Assembly: GCA_963779325.1 (NCBI GenBank)
Contig: CAVZXS010000011.1
Span: 620,001 to 684,000, forward strand
Length of the DNA: 64,000 nucleotides
Reading direction: 5' to 3'
DNA from: CAVZXS01 sp963779325
GTDB taxonomy: Bacteria > Bacteroidota > Bacteroidia > Chitinophagales > Chitinophagaceae
In this document: piece by piece, positions 25,800 through 34,697 of the stretch
Layout: every line of letters begins with the position of its first letter
Numbering within the stretch: the first letter of the stretch is position 1
Position numbers and translations under genes: made by a program
The notes under the pieces: generated by a model
Database searches by the model: none
The model's input: only the letters and a program-made list of their open reading frames with translations
Told to the model about the DNA's origin: nothing

Positions 25800-27362
25800 A
25801 TGAACGAACCAATAAAAACGGCTAAGCACCCTAAGGGTCTATATGTACTTTTTGCTACAGAGATGTGGGAACGGTTTAATTTTTACGGCATGCGGGCCAT
25901 GCTTTATTTATTTATGACGAAAGCTTTGTTGTACGATGATGTTTTTTCTTCCAATTTATACGGCAGCTATATTAGTCTTATCTACCTGTCCCCCTTAGTG
26001 GGTGGTTATATCGCAGATCGGTATTGGGGAAATAAACGATCAATCCTGGTGGGCGGGTTAGTGATGGCTGCGGGTGAACTTATATTATTTGCCTGCGGAA
26101 CATTTTATCATTCCTCACCTGAGCTATCAACTATGCTTTTCTTTACAGGCCTGGGCTTTATGATTGCCGGTAATGGTTTTTTTAAACCCAATATATCATC
26201 GCTTGTCGGTCAGCTCTATAAAGCAAATGATATTCGTAAAGACTCAGCCTACACAATATTTTATATGGGTATTAATATAGGCGGAATGGCCGGCCCTTTA
26301 ATATGCGGTTTTTTTGGCGATACCGGTAATCCCGCAGATTTCAAATGGGCTTTTCTTATTGGTGCAATAGCAATGCTCATCAGTATTATTGTTCAAAAAA
26401 TTTATCACGATAAATATGTCAAATCACCTGAGGGTAAAACATTAGGGTTAACACCCGGAGCGGAGCATTCGGCAGAAGGAGTATCAGGCCAGGATAAAAA
26501 AACGCTGGTTCCTCCGCCACCAAAAGCTGCATTGAACCCTGTTGTTATTTTTGTTGGCGTACTTGCTTTCGCCGGGCTAATGATTGGGGCGATGTACCTG
26601 GATACAAAAATTAATTATCTTTTTTATTTATTAATCGCCGCATTCCTGTTTGTTATTTTTCTCATTTTCTCTGATAAAAATCTTACCAAAGAGGAAAGAC
26701 AACGCATTTGGGTGATGATCATCATCGCTGTATTTGTTGTTTTCTTTTGGGGGGCTTATGAACAGACCGGGGCATCGCTTGTTGTTTTTGCTGATGAGCA
26801 AACCGATCGAAACCTGTGGGGCAGCTATGTTATGCCGACAAGTTATTTTCAATCTGTGAACTCAGCTTTCATCATCATATTTGCAGCCGCTTTTGCCTGG
26901 ATATGGTTAAAGATGGGAAGAAAGCAACCTGCCACACCTACGAAAATGGGATTGGGCCTGATCTTTCTGGCCTTGGGGTATTTGTGGATTGCATATGGAG
27001 TTAAAATTGTGGGTGATCAGAAAGCAAGCATAATATGGTTAATGGGTTTATACCTGCTGCATACATGGGGCGAACTTTGTTTATCACCCATTGGCCTTTC
27101 TTTATTTAATAAACTATCTCCATTAAGGTTCGCTTCATTGCTGATGGCAGTTTGGTTTTTAGGCAATGCCGGTGGAAATAAGTTAGCAGGTGTTTTAAGT
27201 GCTTTATATCCGCAGGATGGAAATACAACTTCTTTTCTTGGCTATCAAATGAATAATACCTACGACTTCTTTATGTTGTTTGTATTTATGTGCGGTATTG
27301 CCGGTGTCATTTTATTACTGCTTTCTAAAAGACTGCAAAAAATGATGCATGGAATAACATAA
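25800..27362 (+). CDS. Proton-dependent di/tripeptide transporter (POT/PTR family)
   Basis: The product has 520 residues and about 14 transmembrane segments. POT signatures are intact: TEMWERFNFYGMRAML (ExxER), SLIYLSPLVGGYIADRYWGN (PTR2 signature 1) and FYMGINIGGMAGPLICGFFG (signature 2). The family imports di- and tripeptides with protons across the inner membrane. A long cytoplasmic loop (residues about 205-240) is Pro/Lys-rich. It is followed after 59 bp by an OPT-family transporter on the same strand, making a peptide-uptake pair. The 259-bp gap before it contains only a 15-bp palindrome, TCGGTATAATACCGA, at 25753-25767. Confidence 0.95.
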   Translation: MNEPIKTAKHPKGLYVLFATEMWERFNFYGMRAMLYLFMTKALLYDDVFSSNLYGSYISLIYLSPLVGGYIADRYWGNKRSILVGGLVMAAGELILFACGTFYHSSPELSTMLFFTGLGFMIAGNGFFKPNISSLVGQLYKANDIRKDSAYTIFYMGINIGGMAGPLICGFFGDTGNPADFKWAFLIGAIAMLISIIVQKIYHDKYVKSPEGKTLGLTPGAEHSAEGVSGQDKKTLVPPPPKAALNPVVIFVGVLAFAGLMIGAMYLDTKINYLFYLLIAAFLFVIFLIFSDKNLTKEERQRIWVMIIIAVFVVFFWGAYEQTGASLVVFADEQTDRNLWGSYVMPTSYFQSVNSAFIIIFAAAFAWIWLKMGRKQPATPTKMGLGLIFLALGYLWIAYGVKIVGDQKASIIWLMGLYLLHTWGELCLSPIGLSLFNKLSPLRFASLLMAVWFLGNAGGNKLAGVLSALYPQDGNTTSFLGYQMNNTYDFFMLFVFMCGIAGVILLLLSKRLQKMMHGIT

Positions 27363-27421
27363 AACCCGGAAATATTTCTTCCGTATAAATTTCTTTATCT
27401 TCCCTTTACAAAACTATCTAT

Positions 27422-29488
27422 ATGCCTGAGCAAAAATCTGACTTCAAGCCATTTGTTACCGCCGAAACCAATATGGCTGAGTTTACACTTAAGTCTGTAT
27501 TAACCGGCGCGGCCTTCGGTATTATCTTCGGTGCCTCCACGGTTTATTTGGCTTTAAAAGCCGGTCTTACCGTTTCCGCTTCCATTCCCATCGCCGTTAT
27601 TGCCATTACCTTGGGAAGAAAATTTTTAAAGACCACCATTCTTGAAAATAATATTATTCAAACTACCGGCAGTGCCGGCGAAAGTATTGCCGCGGGCGTG
27701 GTATTTACCTTACCGGGTTTTTTATTTTTAAGTGAAAGCGGCAGCGCTAATTATTTTAACTATTTCACCATACTCACATTAGCCATATTGGGCGGCATAC
27801 TCGGTACATTGATGATGATTCCGCTTCGCCGTTCATTAATAGTAAATGAACATGGCACACTCCCTTACCCCGAAGGCACAGCTTGCGCATCTGTTTTAAA
27901 AGCCGGAGAAAAAGGAGGTGATTTTGCGAAGACAGCTTTCATGGGTCTTGGATTTGCTTTTGCTTATGCAGTATTGCAAAAAATATTTCATGTAATTGCC
28001 GAAACGCCGGCGTTCATGACAAGACAAACACAAAAGTTTTTTCCTTCTGCAAAAATCAGCGGAGAAATAACGCCTGAGTACATGGGCGTGGGTTATATCA
28101 TCGGGCCTAAGATTTCCGGTATTTTAGTAGCGGGCAGTATTTTAAGCTGGTTTGTTTTTATTCCGCTGCTCTCTTCGTTAGTTAGTCCGGATTTAATAGC
28201 TCTGCAATTAGTAAAGCTGGGATATCTTTCTGATATAAGTAAGGCCGGCGGCCCCGGCGGATGGGATCCCGTTACACATAATTTTGCTGATTGGTCTACC
28301 GCAATTTACCGTGCCTACGTTCGGCAAATTGGCGCCGGCGCAGTAGCAGCAGGTGGTTTTATTACATTGATAAAAACAATTCCAACTATTGTTTCATCAT
28401 TCAAAGGAAGCTTGGGTTCCTTGAAAAAAGATAGCGGCGTTGCACCATCCGTTTTACGTACCGAAAAAGACCTTTCATTAAAAGTAGTGGGTATCGGAAG
28501 TTTACTTTTGGTTTTAATAATTGCGTTTCTTCCCGATAAGTTTATACCCGGCACTTCAATAGGCAGTAAATTATTATTGGGTTTATTAGTTATCATCTTC
28601 GGCGCTTTCTTTGTCACCGTTTCATCCCGCATTGTAGGTCTAATAGGTTCCTCAAACAATCCCATTTCGGGTATGACCATTGCAACGTTGATGGGAACCT
28701 GTTTAATTTTTATAGCAGTAAAATGGACCGGTCATTTTTATGAACCGATGGCATTGATTGTTGGGGGCATGATTTGTATCGCTGCTGCCAATGCGGGTGC
28801 TACCTCCCAGGATTTAAAAACCGGTTATATAGTTGGTGCTACACCGAGAAATCAACAGCTATCTTTATTTATCGGCGCTATAGTTTCTTCCATTGCCATA
28901 GGTGCTACAATTAAAATATTAGATCAACCAACTGCTGAAATGGCCGCACAGGGAATTCAGCATGCTATTGGTACCGACAAATATCCCGCACCGCAGGGTA
29001 CATTAATGGCAACATTGATAAAAGGAATTCTCTCTTTCAATTTAGATTGGCAATTTGTATTGGTAGGCGTTTGTATCGCCGTTGTTGTAGAACTTTGCGG
29101 TATTAAAGCATTAAGTTTCGCCATTGGTATTTATTTGCCGTTGGCTACTACACTACCTATTTTTATTGGCGGCGCCATCAGAGGTATTGTAGAGTGGAGA
29201 CAGAAAAAGAAAAATATTAAACTGACTGCTGAAGAAGAAGATTTGGGTAAAGGAAACTTATTTGCAACAGGCTTGGTAGCCGGCGGTGCAATAGCCGGTG
29301 TTGTAGTAGCTTTCCTGTCGGCAAGTGACAGTATAAATGAAGGTTTGAAAAAAGTAAATGCTGAACACAACTTGGCCGGTTCGTTGGGCGGCGAAGGTTA
29401 TAAATGGTTGGGGGTTTTATTTTTTGCATTGATGGGCTTTGTTTTATATCGCATTGCCATTAGTAAAAATAAATCAAGTTCTTCTTAA
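27422..29488 (+). CDS. OPT family oligopeptide transporter
   Basis: The product has 688 residues and roughly 15-16 hydrophobic segments. The start FTLKSVLTGAAFGIIFGASTVYLALKAG and the pattern NNIIQTTGSAGESIAAGVVFTLP are highly typical of the bacterial OPT branch (PF03169). The segment NEHGTLPYPEGTACASVLKAG and SSNNPISGMTIATL are also characteristic. Bacterial members are proposed to take up oligopeptides or metal chelates. It lies directly downstream of a POT transporter and is closed by a hairpin/T tract. Confidence 0.95.
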   Translation: MPEQKSDFKPFVTAETNMAEFTLKSVLTGAAFGIIFGASTVYLALKAGLTVSASIPIAVIAITLGRKFLKTTILENNIIQTTGSAGESIAAGVVFTLPGFLFLSESGSANYFNYFTILTLAILGGILGTLMMIPLRRSLIVNEHGTLPYPEGTACASVLKAGEKGGDFAKTAFMGLGFAFAYAVLQKIFHVIAETPAFMTRQTQKFFPSAKISGEITPEYMGVGYIIGPKISGILVAGSILSWFVFIPLLSSLVSPDLIALQLVKLGYLSDISKAGGPGGWDPVTHNFADWSTAIYRAYVRQIGAGAVAAGGFITLIKTIPTIVSSFKGSLGSLKKDSGVAPSVLRTEKDLSLKVVGIGSLLLVLIIAFLPDKFIPGTSIGSKLLLGLLVIIFGAFFVTVSSRIVGLIGSSNNPISGMTIATLMGTCLIFIAVKWTGHFYEPMALIVGGMICIAAANAGATSQDLKTGYIVGATPRNQQLSLFIGAIVSSIAIGATIKILDQPTAEMAAQGIQHAIGTDKYPAPQGTLMATLIKGILSFNLDWQFVLVGVCIAVVVELCGIKALSFAIGIYLPLATTLPIFIGGAIRGIVEWRQKKKNIKLTAEEEDLGKGNLFATGLVAGGAIAGVVVAFLSASDSINEGLKKVNAEHNLAGSLGGEGYKWLGVLFFALMGFVLYRIAISKNKSSSS

Positions 29489-29513
29489 TAAATAACAGGT
29501 GAATATAAAAATC

Positions 29514-29544
29514 CCGCCGTAAAATATATGGCGGTATTTTTTTT
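29514..29544 (+). terminator. Probable terminator after the OPT transporter gene
   Basis: CCGCC at 29514-29518 pairs with GGCGG at 29530-29534 across an 11-base AT-rich loop. A run of T residues follows (29537-29544). The stem is short, so efficiency is uncertain. Confidence 0.55.
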
Positions 29545-29670
29545 GTTTATATATTTTGAATATTCACCCTTTTTAAAAAATAATACATTTCCATTAAAGA
29601 GTTGAAGGAAAAAATCCTGATGGAGTATTCTGTAAAAGTAATAAAGAAGCTGTGAGCCTTTAGCTAATAG

Positions 29671-29985
29671 CTATACTCTCACTGTATCATACACTACTAC
29701 TTTCTCCCAAAGATGCTTGCACTCCTGTACAAATTGCAAATGTACGGGATGTGTTTGGTATATATCCTGCGCTTCGGGTGTATCGAAGAACAACAACCAC
29801 GAAACGGAATAACTGCTGTCAATGACTTCCCTTCTCGTAGTGGCAGGTAAACCAATCTGCAAAAATTTTATTTCTTCAATTTTTGAAAGTTTTTCCAAAC
29901 CGGCAATCAAACTTTTTTTATCAGCTTCATTTTCAGGATTGGCTAACCAAAAAAATACGTGATGCACAAATACATTATTGCTCAT
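29671..29985 (-). CDS. Dabb family (stress-responsive alpha/beta-barrel) protein
   Basis: The product has 104 residues. FVHHVFFWLANPENEADKKSLIAGLEKLSKI followed by SSYSVSWLLFFDTPEAQDIYQTHPVHLQFVQEC matches the Dabb domain (PF07876): HhVhF.L at the start, a central VS.L..F.....Y..HP.H. Members are small dimeric ferredoxin-like barrels of mostly unknown function, some upregulated by stress. It lies 17 bp downstream of the SPFH gene on the same strand and is probably co-transcribed with it. (The motif residues are quoted with gaps.). Confidence 0.85.
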   Translation of the reverse strand: MSNNVFVHHVFFWLANPENEADKKSLIAGLEKLSKIEEIKFLQIGLPATTRREVIDSSYSVSWLLFFDTPEAQDIYQTHPVHLQFVQECKHLWEKVVVYDTVRV

Positions 29986-30002
29986 AAATTATATTAAGGG
30001 TT

Positions 30003-30905
30003 TTAATTTTTACTGTCAAGTATAATGGGTGTATTGCTTTTGCCCATTACTATTACTTTGGCGTTTTGCGATAGCGCCAATTCTTTCATCGCTTTTATTT
30101 GTTCGTATTGCAGTTGGTTATCCGTAAGTCCTATATTAATAATGCGCTGGTAATCGGATATACCCTGCGCTTCCACCCTTTTGCGTTCCGCCTCCTGTTT
30201 TTCTTTTTGCAAAACAAACTGCATTTTTTGCGCATCCTGCTCGGCGTTTATTTTTTGTTCTATTACAGCTTTTACCGATGCGGGCAAAGTTATATTTCGT
30301 ACCAATAAATTTTCCAATTGTAATCCTCTTTTTTTAAACTCCTCATCTATACTTTTATAAATACGGGTTTGAAATTCATCCCGCTTGGTAGAGTATAAAG
30401 CTACCGCATCGTAGTACACGGCATTGTCACGAATTTTTGTACGGGAAATTGGACGTACAATTTTTTCCTGGAAATCCTTTCCTGTTTCTCTCAGTAAACG
30501 CGGCGCTTCCGATTTATTTACCCTGAATAAAACAGTGAGATCGATGGTAACTTCCAGTCCGTCTGCTGTCAGCACCCGTATGGCATCATCTCCCGATTTT
30601 TCACCTTCGTCATGTACGCCGCTCATGGTATAGTTGAGTGTCTTTACATCTACCTCATCTATTTCGTACAAGGGATTTATAAAATGCAAACCGCTTTCCA
30701 GTACATCATTCTGTATTTTACCAAACAGTTTTTTTACACCTACGCGGCCCGCATCTACCTGTACAAAACTGCTGCTGATAATACCGATAAGCAGCAGACC
30801 GATACCTGCCAGGCGCATGGCTTTACTATAGCGGTTTATATTTTCTACCGAGCGGGTGGCGATGCCGGCTATTAAAACCAACAAGCCGAGAATAATTAAA
30901 AACAT
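30003..30905 (-). CDS. Prohibitin-like SPFH-domain membrane protein
   Basis: The product has 300 residues. Two N-terminal hydrophobic segments (FLIILGLLVLIAGIATRSV and MRLAGIGLLLIGIISSSFV) precede an SPFH/band 7 domain beginning VDAGRVGVKKLFGKIQNDVL and including GLHFINPLYEIDEVDVKT. A helical region (NAEQDAQKMQFVLQKEKQEAERKRVEAQG) is the coiled coil that drives ring assembly in prohibitins and HflK/C. A role as a membrane scaffold for proteases or microdomains is usual for the family; the specific partner is unknown. The following 289 bp to yhcG contain no gene. Confidence 0.9.
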   Translation of the reverse strand: MFLIILGLLVLIAGIATRSVENINRYSKAMRLAGIGLLLIGIISSSFVQVDAGRVGVKKLFGKIQNDVLESGLHFINPLYEIDEVDVKTLNYTMSGVHDEGEKSGDDAIRVLTADGLEVTIDLTVLFRVNKSEAPRLLRETGKDFQEKIVRPISRTKIRDNAVYYDAVALYSTKRDEFQTRIYKSIDEEFKKRGLQLENLLVRNITLPASVKAVIEQKINAEQDAQKMQFVLQKEKQEAERKRVEAQGISDYQRIINIGLTDNQLQYEQIKAMKELALSQNAKVIVMGKSNTPIILDSKN

Positions 30906-31194
30906 AGTGAAAGATTTTAACGTAAATGTAAGTTGTTTTGGCGGATGGGGTTGGGAGATTTCAAACCAGCTTTACGACGCAAACAATAATTTCCGTATTT
31001 TACTAACTAAAAATACAGCACGTACTGAGAATATAAGCAACAATTTACGACGGGTAAAAACCCTCCGGCTGATAAATAAATTTTGCTGTAGTTAAATAAG
31101 GTAATGCAGCAATTAAGCTATTCCGCAAAAAGAACACATACAACAAACTTAGCATTGAATAAATTTATCAAACATATCTTTTCAAAAATTAGTT

Positions 31195-32391
31195 ATGGCT
31201 TCTGAAGTAAACAAAAATTATATAGAGGTTTTACAAGACCTGAAAGAAAAAATAAGGCAGGCAAGATTGCAGGTTTCATTTACTGCAAACACCCATTTGA
31301 TAAAACTGTATTGGGAGATCGGCAACGCTATTTTACAACAAGAAGCGAGCAAAGGCTGGGGTGCAAAAATTGTTGAAACTTTAGCCGCAGATTTGCATGC
31401 TGAATTTCCTGATATGAAGGGCCTTTCTCGTCGTAATCTGCGCTATATGAGGGACTTTGCAAAGGCTTATCCAATTTTGCAACCGGCGGCTGCACAATTG
31501 CTAAAAGCAAAAAATAAAAAGATGACAATTCCGCAACCGGTAATTGCGGAATTACAAGCAAATATAATTTTGCAGCCGCCGGTTGCAAAATTGCCCTGGA
31601 CACATCATACGATCATTCTGGATAAAATAAAAAGGACGGACGAAAGAATGTTTTATATCTGCAAAGCCATTCAGAATGGATGGAGTAAATCTGTATTGAC
31701 GCATCAAATAGAAAGCAAACTGCATTTGCGACAGGGTAATGCCATTACCAATTTCGAAAATACTTTACCGCCACTGCAATCTGATCTGGCAAAAGAAACA
31801 TTAAAGAATCCTTACCTATTTGATTTTTTGAGTATTGGCGAAGAGATGCAGGAACGGGAAATGGAGAAAGCCCTGATGCAGCATATTAAAAAATTTTTAT
31901 TGGAGCTGGGACGTGGCTTTGCTTATGTGGGTAACCAGTTTAATGTGTTGGTTGAAGATGATGATTATTTTTTAGACCTGCTGTTTTATAATTACCGCCT
32001 CCATTGCTTTATAGTATTTGAACTTAAAGTAGGAAAGTTTAAACCGGAGTATGCAGGCAAACTGAATTTTTATATTAACACCGTAGATGAACAAATAAAA
32101 AGCAAAGAGCACAAACCTACTATTGGCGTGCTGCTTTGCAAAACACCCAATCATACAGTGGTAAAGTATGCGCTAAAAGGAATAAAAACACCCATTGGTG
32201 TAGCTGATTATGAATTTGCGAAAGCTCTGCCCAAAAATTTAAAAAGCGAACTGCCCGGTATCGAAGAACTGGAAGCTGCTTTGGAGAGTGAAGCAAAGAA
32301 ATTTGAACAACCACTGCATAAAAAAATAAAAGCAGTAATAGGTAAAAGAACAATAAAAAAGGCGGGTAAAAATAAAAAAAATCAGGTGTAA
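31195..32391 (+). CDS. YhcG/DUF1016 family PD-(D/E)XK nuclease-domain protein
   Basis: The product has 398 residues. An N-terminal DUF1016_N domain (YIEVLQDLKEKIRQARLQV, LYWEIGNAILQQ, GLSRRNLRYMRDFAKAYP) leads to LPWTHHTIILDKIK and FYICKAIQNGWSKSVLTHQI. The C-terminal nuclease domain contains LDLLFYNYRLHCFIVFELKVGKF, the D...ExK catalytic core, and KPTIGVLLCK. The family is linked to DNA repair, recombination and mobile-element or phage defence. Between residues 92 and 140 three QPxxAxL motifs occur because a palindromic DNA element is read through there (31472-31593). The gene is intact and heads a patch of broken defence-type genes. Confidence 0.92.
   Translation: MASEVNKNYIEVLQDLKEKIRQARLQVSFTANTHLIKLYWEIGNAILQQEASKGWGAKIVETLAADLHAEFPDMKGLSRRNLRYMRDFAKAYPILQPAAAQLLKAKNKKMTIPQPVIAELQANIILQPPVAKLPWTHHTIILDKIKRTDERMFYICKAIQNGWSKSVLTHQIESKLHLRQGNAITNFENTLPPLQSDLAKETLKNPYLFDFLSIGEEMQEREMEKALMQHIKKFLLELGRGFAYVGNQFNVLVEDDDYFLDLLFYNYRLHCFIVFELKVGKFKPEYAGKLNFYINTVDEQIKSKEHKPTIGVLLCKTPNHTVVKYALKGIKTPIGVADYEFAKALPKNLKSELPGIEELEAALESEAKKFEQPLHKKIKAVIGKRTIKKAGKNKKNQV
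31472..31593. repeat. Intragenic palindromic element inside the yhcG-type gene
   Basis: Arms 31472-31494 and 31571-31593 form a perfect 23-bp inverted repeat (extendable to 28 bp with one mismatch). A smaller hairpin sits between them: CCGCAA (31531-31536) with TTGCGG (31544-31549). It is read in frame and gives three related peptide motifs: LQPAAAQL, PQPVIAEL and LQPPVAKL. The GC-rich core (ACCGGCGGCTGC) contrasts with the surrounding AT-rich sequence. Confidence 0.85.
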
Positions 32392-32522
32392 TTCATTTGG
32401 ATTTTTAGTACACTATGTAGACAGCTATATTTAGCAGCATAAATAATAACCAAAAGGACGGATTATTTGGATTTGCGGGAGGTTGAGGGTATTTTAGTAT
32501 TAATGATGAATCTTTCTAAAAT

Positions 32523-33380
32523 ATGAGTACACAAACAAATGCGCCACAGGTTTTCATTTCTTATAGTTGGAAACCCGTTTCTAATAGGGAAAAAGTCATT
32601 CAATTAGCGGAACGATTATCCTCGAATTTTGTGCATGTTATTATTGACTTATGGGACCTTAAGGAAGGGCAAGACAAAAATCAGTTTATGGAACAAATGG
32701 TTAATAGCTCTGATGTTAAAAGAGTACTGTTAATTTGTAATAAGGACTACGCGGAGAAAGCAAATAATAGAGCCGGTGGTGTAGGAATTGAAAGTCTTAT
32801 TATATCAAACGAAATATATAGTCAAGCAACCCAAACAAAGTTTATTCCAGTAATATTCGAATACGACACACAACATAAACCTTATATTCCAACGTTTGTT
32901 AACAGCAGGATTTTTATTGATTTAAGTAGTGACGAAGTCTTTGAAGAGAATTATGAATTACTGATGAGAAATATTTTCGACAAACCGATATCAAAAAGAC
33001 CTCCATTAGGTACGCCACCACCTTAATATTGAAAGTGACGAACCAATATTCTTACCTACTGCGCATAAAGTAAAAACAATAAAAAATCGCGTTAATCGGA
33101 GAAAATAGAATACGAACTATTTGTTCAAGATAATTATGATGCTTTTTTGAATGGTTCAATAAGTTTAAGATTAAATAAAAGATTCTATATTACTTTTAAA
33201 ATTAAACTAAAGATAAAATACTGCCATTACTTTCAATTTATACCGTTAGACTACTCGAATATTTGTAAACTTGATGTTTGCAATAAACCTGATATTTTTA
33301 AATTCTTCGATTGCTACGTTTTGTTATTCTTCTGTCTAATGTTAAATACTTCAAACAAAACCCGGAATTTGATTAAATAA
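32523..33380 (+). pseudogene. TIR-domain protein gene broken by frameshifts
   Basis: Codons 32523-33026 give 167 residues with an N-terminal TIR/SEFIR domain: PQVFISYSWKP, VIIDLWDLKEGQDKNQFMEQM, KRVLLICNKDYAEKA and FIPVIFEYD. The frame stops after RPPLGTPPP. One base out of phase the reading continues NIESDEPIFLPTAHKVKTIK and, after a second shift near 33085, EYELFVQDNYDAFLNG and onward to 33380. The LPTAHKVKxIK segment commonly follows the TIR domain in bacterial TIR proteins, supporting one ancestral gene. TIR domains often cleave NAD in antiphage systems. The truncated TIR domain could still be made. Confidence 0.75.
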
Positions 33381-33385
33381 AAACC

Positions 33386-33674
33386 GACCCAAAACCAGGT
33401 GATTTAATTATATTAACAAGGAATGACTTACTACCCGGCTCTATACAACATTGCATTATATTTAGGAGACGATCAGTTTTTATCTAAGTTTGGTGAATCT
33501 GGTGAAGGCATCAAATTCTTTTGGATATTATGGATTTAAAAGTATGATGGCCTCATATGAATGGAATTTGTATATATTGCTCAGCGAAAGTTCAAGCTAA
33601 TAAATGCTTCGCCTATACCGGTAATGCCATCATCTGAAGAGTTTATTAATTGTAATACATGTGAGATCTATTAA
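33386..33674 (+). pseudogene. Relic of an unidentified gene
   Basis: Three phases must be joined to read a protein-like sequence: DPKPGDLIILTRNDLLPG then SIQHC, a shift, LYLGDDQFLSKFGESGEG then IKFF, a shift, and GYYGFKSMMASYEWNLYI. The PGDLI...HCxLYLGDDQ pattern resembles a papain-like NlpC/P60 or related cysteine-protease fold, but this is only a suggestion. The reading is degraded, has no start codon, and peters out before pyrH. The rest of the gap up to 33818 shows a TATCTTCG box at 33765-33772 that may serve pyrH. Confidence 0.5.
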
Positions 33675-33818
33675 AACATCAAAATATTTCCGAGCTTGTT
33701 TGTATAACTCCGGCGGACTTAGATATAGCTCTTGATTTCCCCAAAAAATCTTCCCGCTTTCCCTTATCTTCGCCCCGAAAAATTCGGTTATCAACTTTCT
33801 TTAATCTGCAACTGATTT

Positions 33819-34529
33819 ATGCTACCTAAATACAAACGCATTCTGCTGAAACTTTCAGGCGAATCTTTAATGGGCGATAAAAGTTTTGGTTTTGATACGG
33901 CTGTTATTTCACAATATGCCAAGGATATAAAAAGTATTACCGAATTGGGCGTACAGGTAGCCATCGTAATTGGCGGCGGCAATATTTACCGCGGTATGAA
34001 CGAGGCCGAAACGGGTATTGAAAGAGCCCACGGCGATTATATGGGTATGTTGGCCACCGTAATAAACGGTATGGCCCTGCAGGCGGGGTTGGAAAAAATT
34101 GGTGTGTTTACCCGGTTGCAAAGCGCTATTAAGATGGAACAAATTGCCGAGCCATATATACGCCGCCGTGCAATGCGCCATGTGGAAAAAGGGCGGGTGG
34201 TTATTTTTGGCGCCGGTACCGGCAATCCTTATTTTACTACCGACACGGCCGGCTCACTGCGGGCCATTGAAATAAAAGCCGATGTAATATTAAAAGGCAC
34301 CCGCGTGGACGGCATCTACAGCGCCGATCCGGAGAAAGACCCTACTGCTACAAAATTCGGAATGATTTCTTTTGCCGATTGCATCAGCAAGAACCTGAAA
34401 GTGATGGATATGACGGCCTTTACACTTTGCATGGAAAATAATTTGCCCATCGTTGTATTTAATATGAATGTACCCGGCAACCTGCGCAGGGTGGTTACCG
34501 GCGAAAAAGTAGGCACTTTGGTTAAGTAG
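33819..34529 (+). CDS. pyrH: UMP kinase
   Basis: The product has 236 residues, the normal bacterial length. Motifs of the amino-acid-kinase fold are complete: KRILLKLSGESLMGDKSFGFD, VAIVIGGGNIYRG, GTGNPYFTTDTAGSLRAIEI and DGIYSADPEKDP. It phosphorylates UMP to UDP as a hexamer and is essential for pyrimidine nucleotide supply. It is not next to tsf or frr as in many bacteria. A TATCTTCG box at 33765-33772 may be its -7 promoter element, leaving a leader of about 45 nt. Confidence 0.97.
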   Translation: MLPKYKRILLKLSGESLMGDKSFGFDTAVISQYAKDIKSITELGVQVAIVIGGGNIYRGMNEAETGIERAHGDYMGMLATVINGMALQAGLEKIGVFTRLQSAIKMEQIAEPYIRRRAMRHVEKGRVVIFGAGTGNPYFTTDTAGSLRAIEIKADVILKGTRVDGIYSADPEKDPTATKFGMISFADCISKNLKVMDMTAFTLCMENNLPIVVFNMNVPGNLRRVVTGEKVGTLVK

Positions 34530-34697
34530 TTATCAACACGTAGTACATTTTTCTTTCCACCTTAGTAATTTCACTATTTGATAGTTCAGTACAGATGTTA
34601 TCTTGCATCTTATTCTATCCCCCAATCTCTCTGTGAAAAACTAACGTACAAATTCTTACAAATTTTATTTAGTTTCAAACCGTTAACCGTGTGAATT

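Noticed and set aside
25617..25829. Short leftward ORF before the POT gene.
   Set aside because: It overlaps the POT start, has no recognisable features and low-complexity composition; treated as chance.
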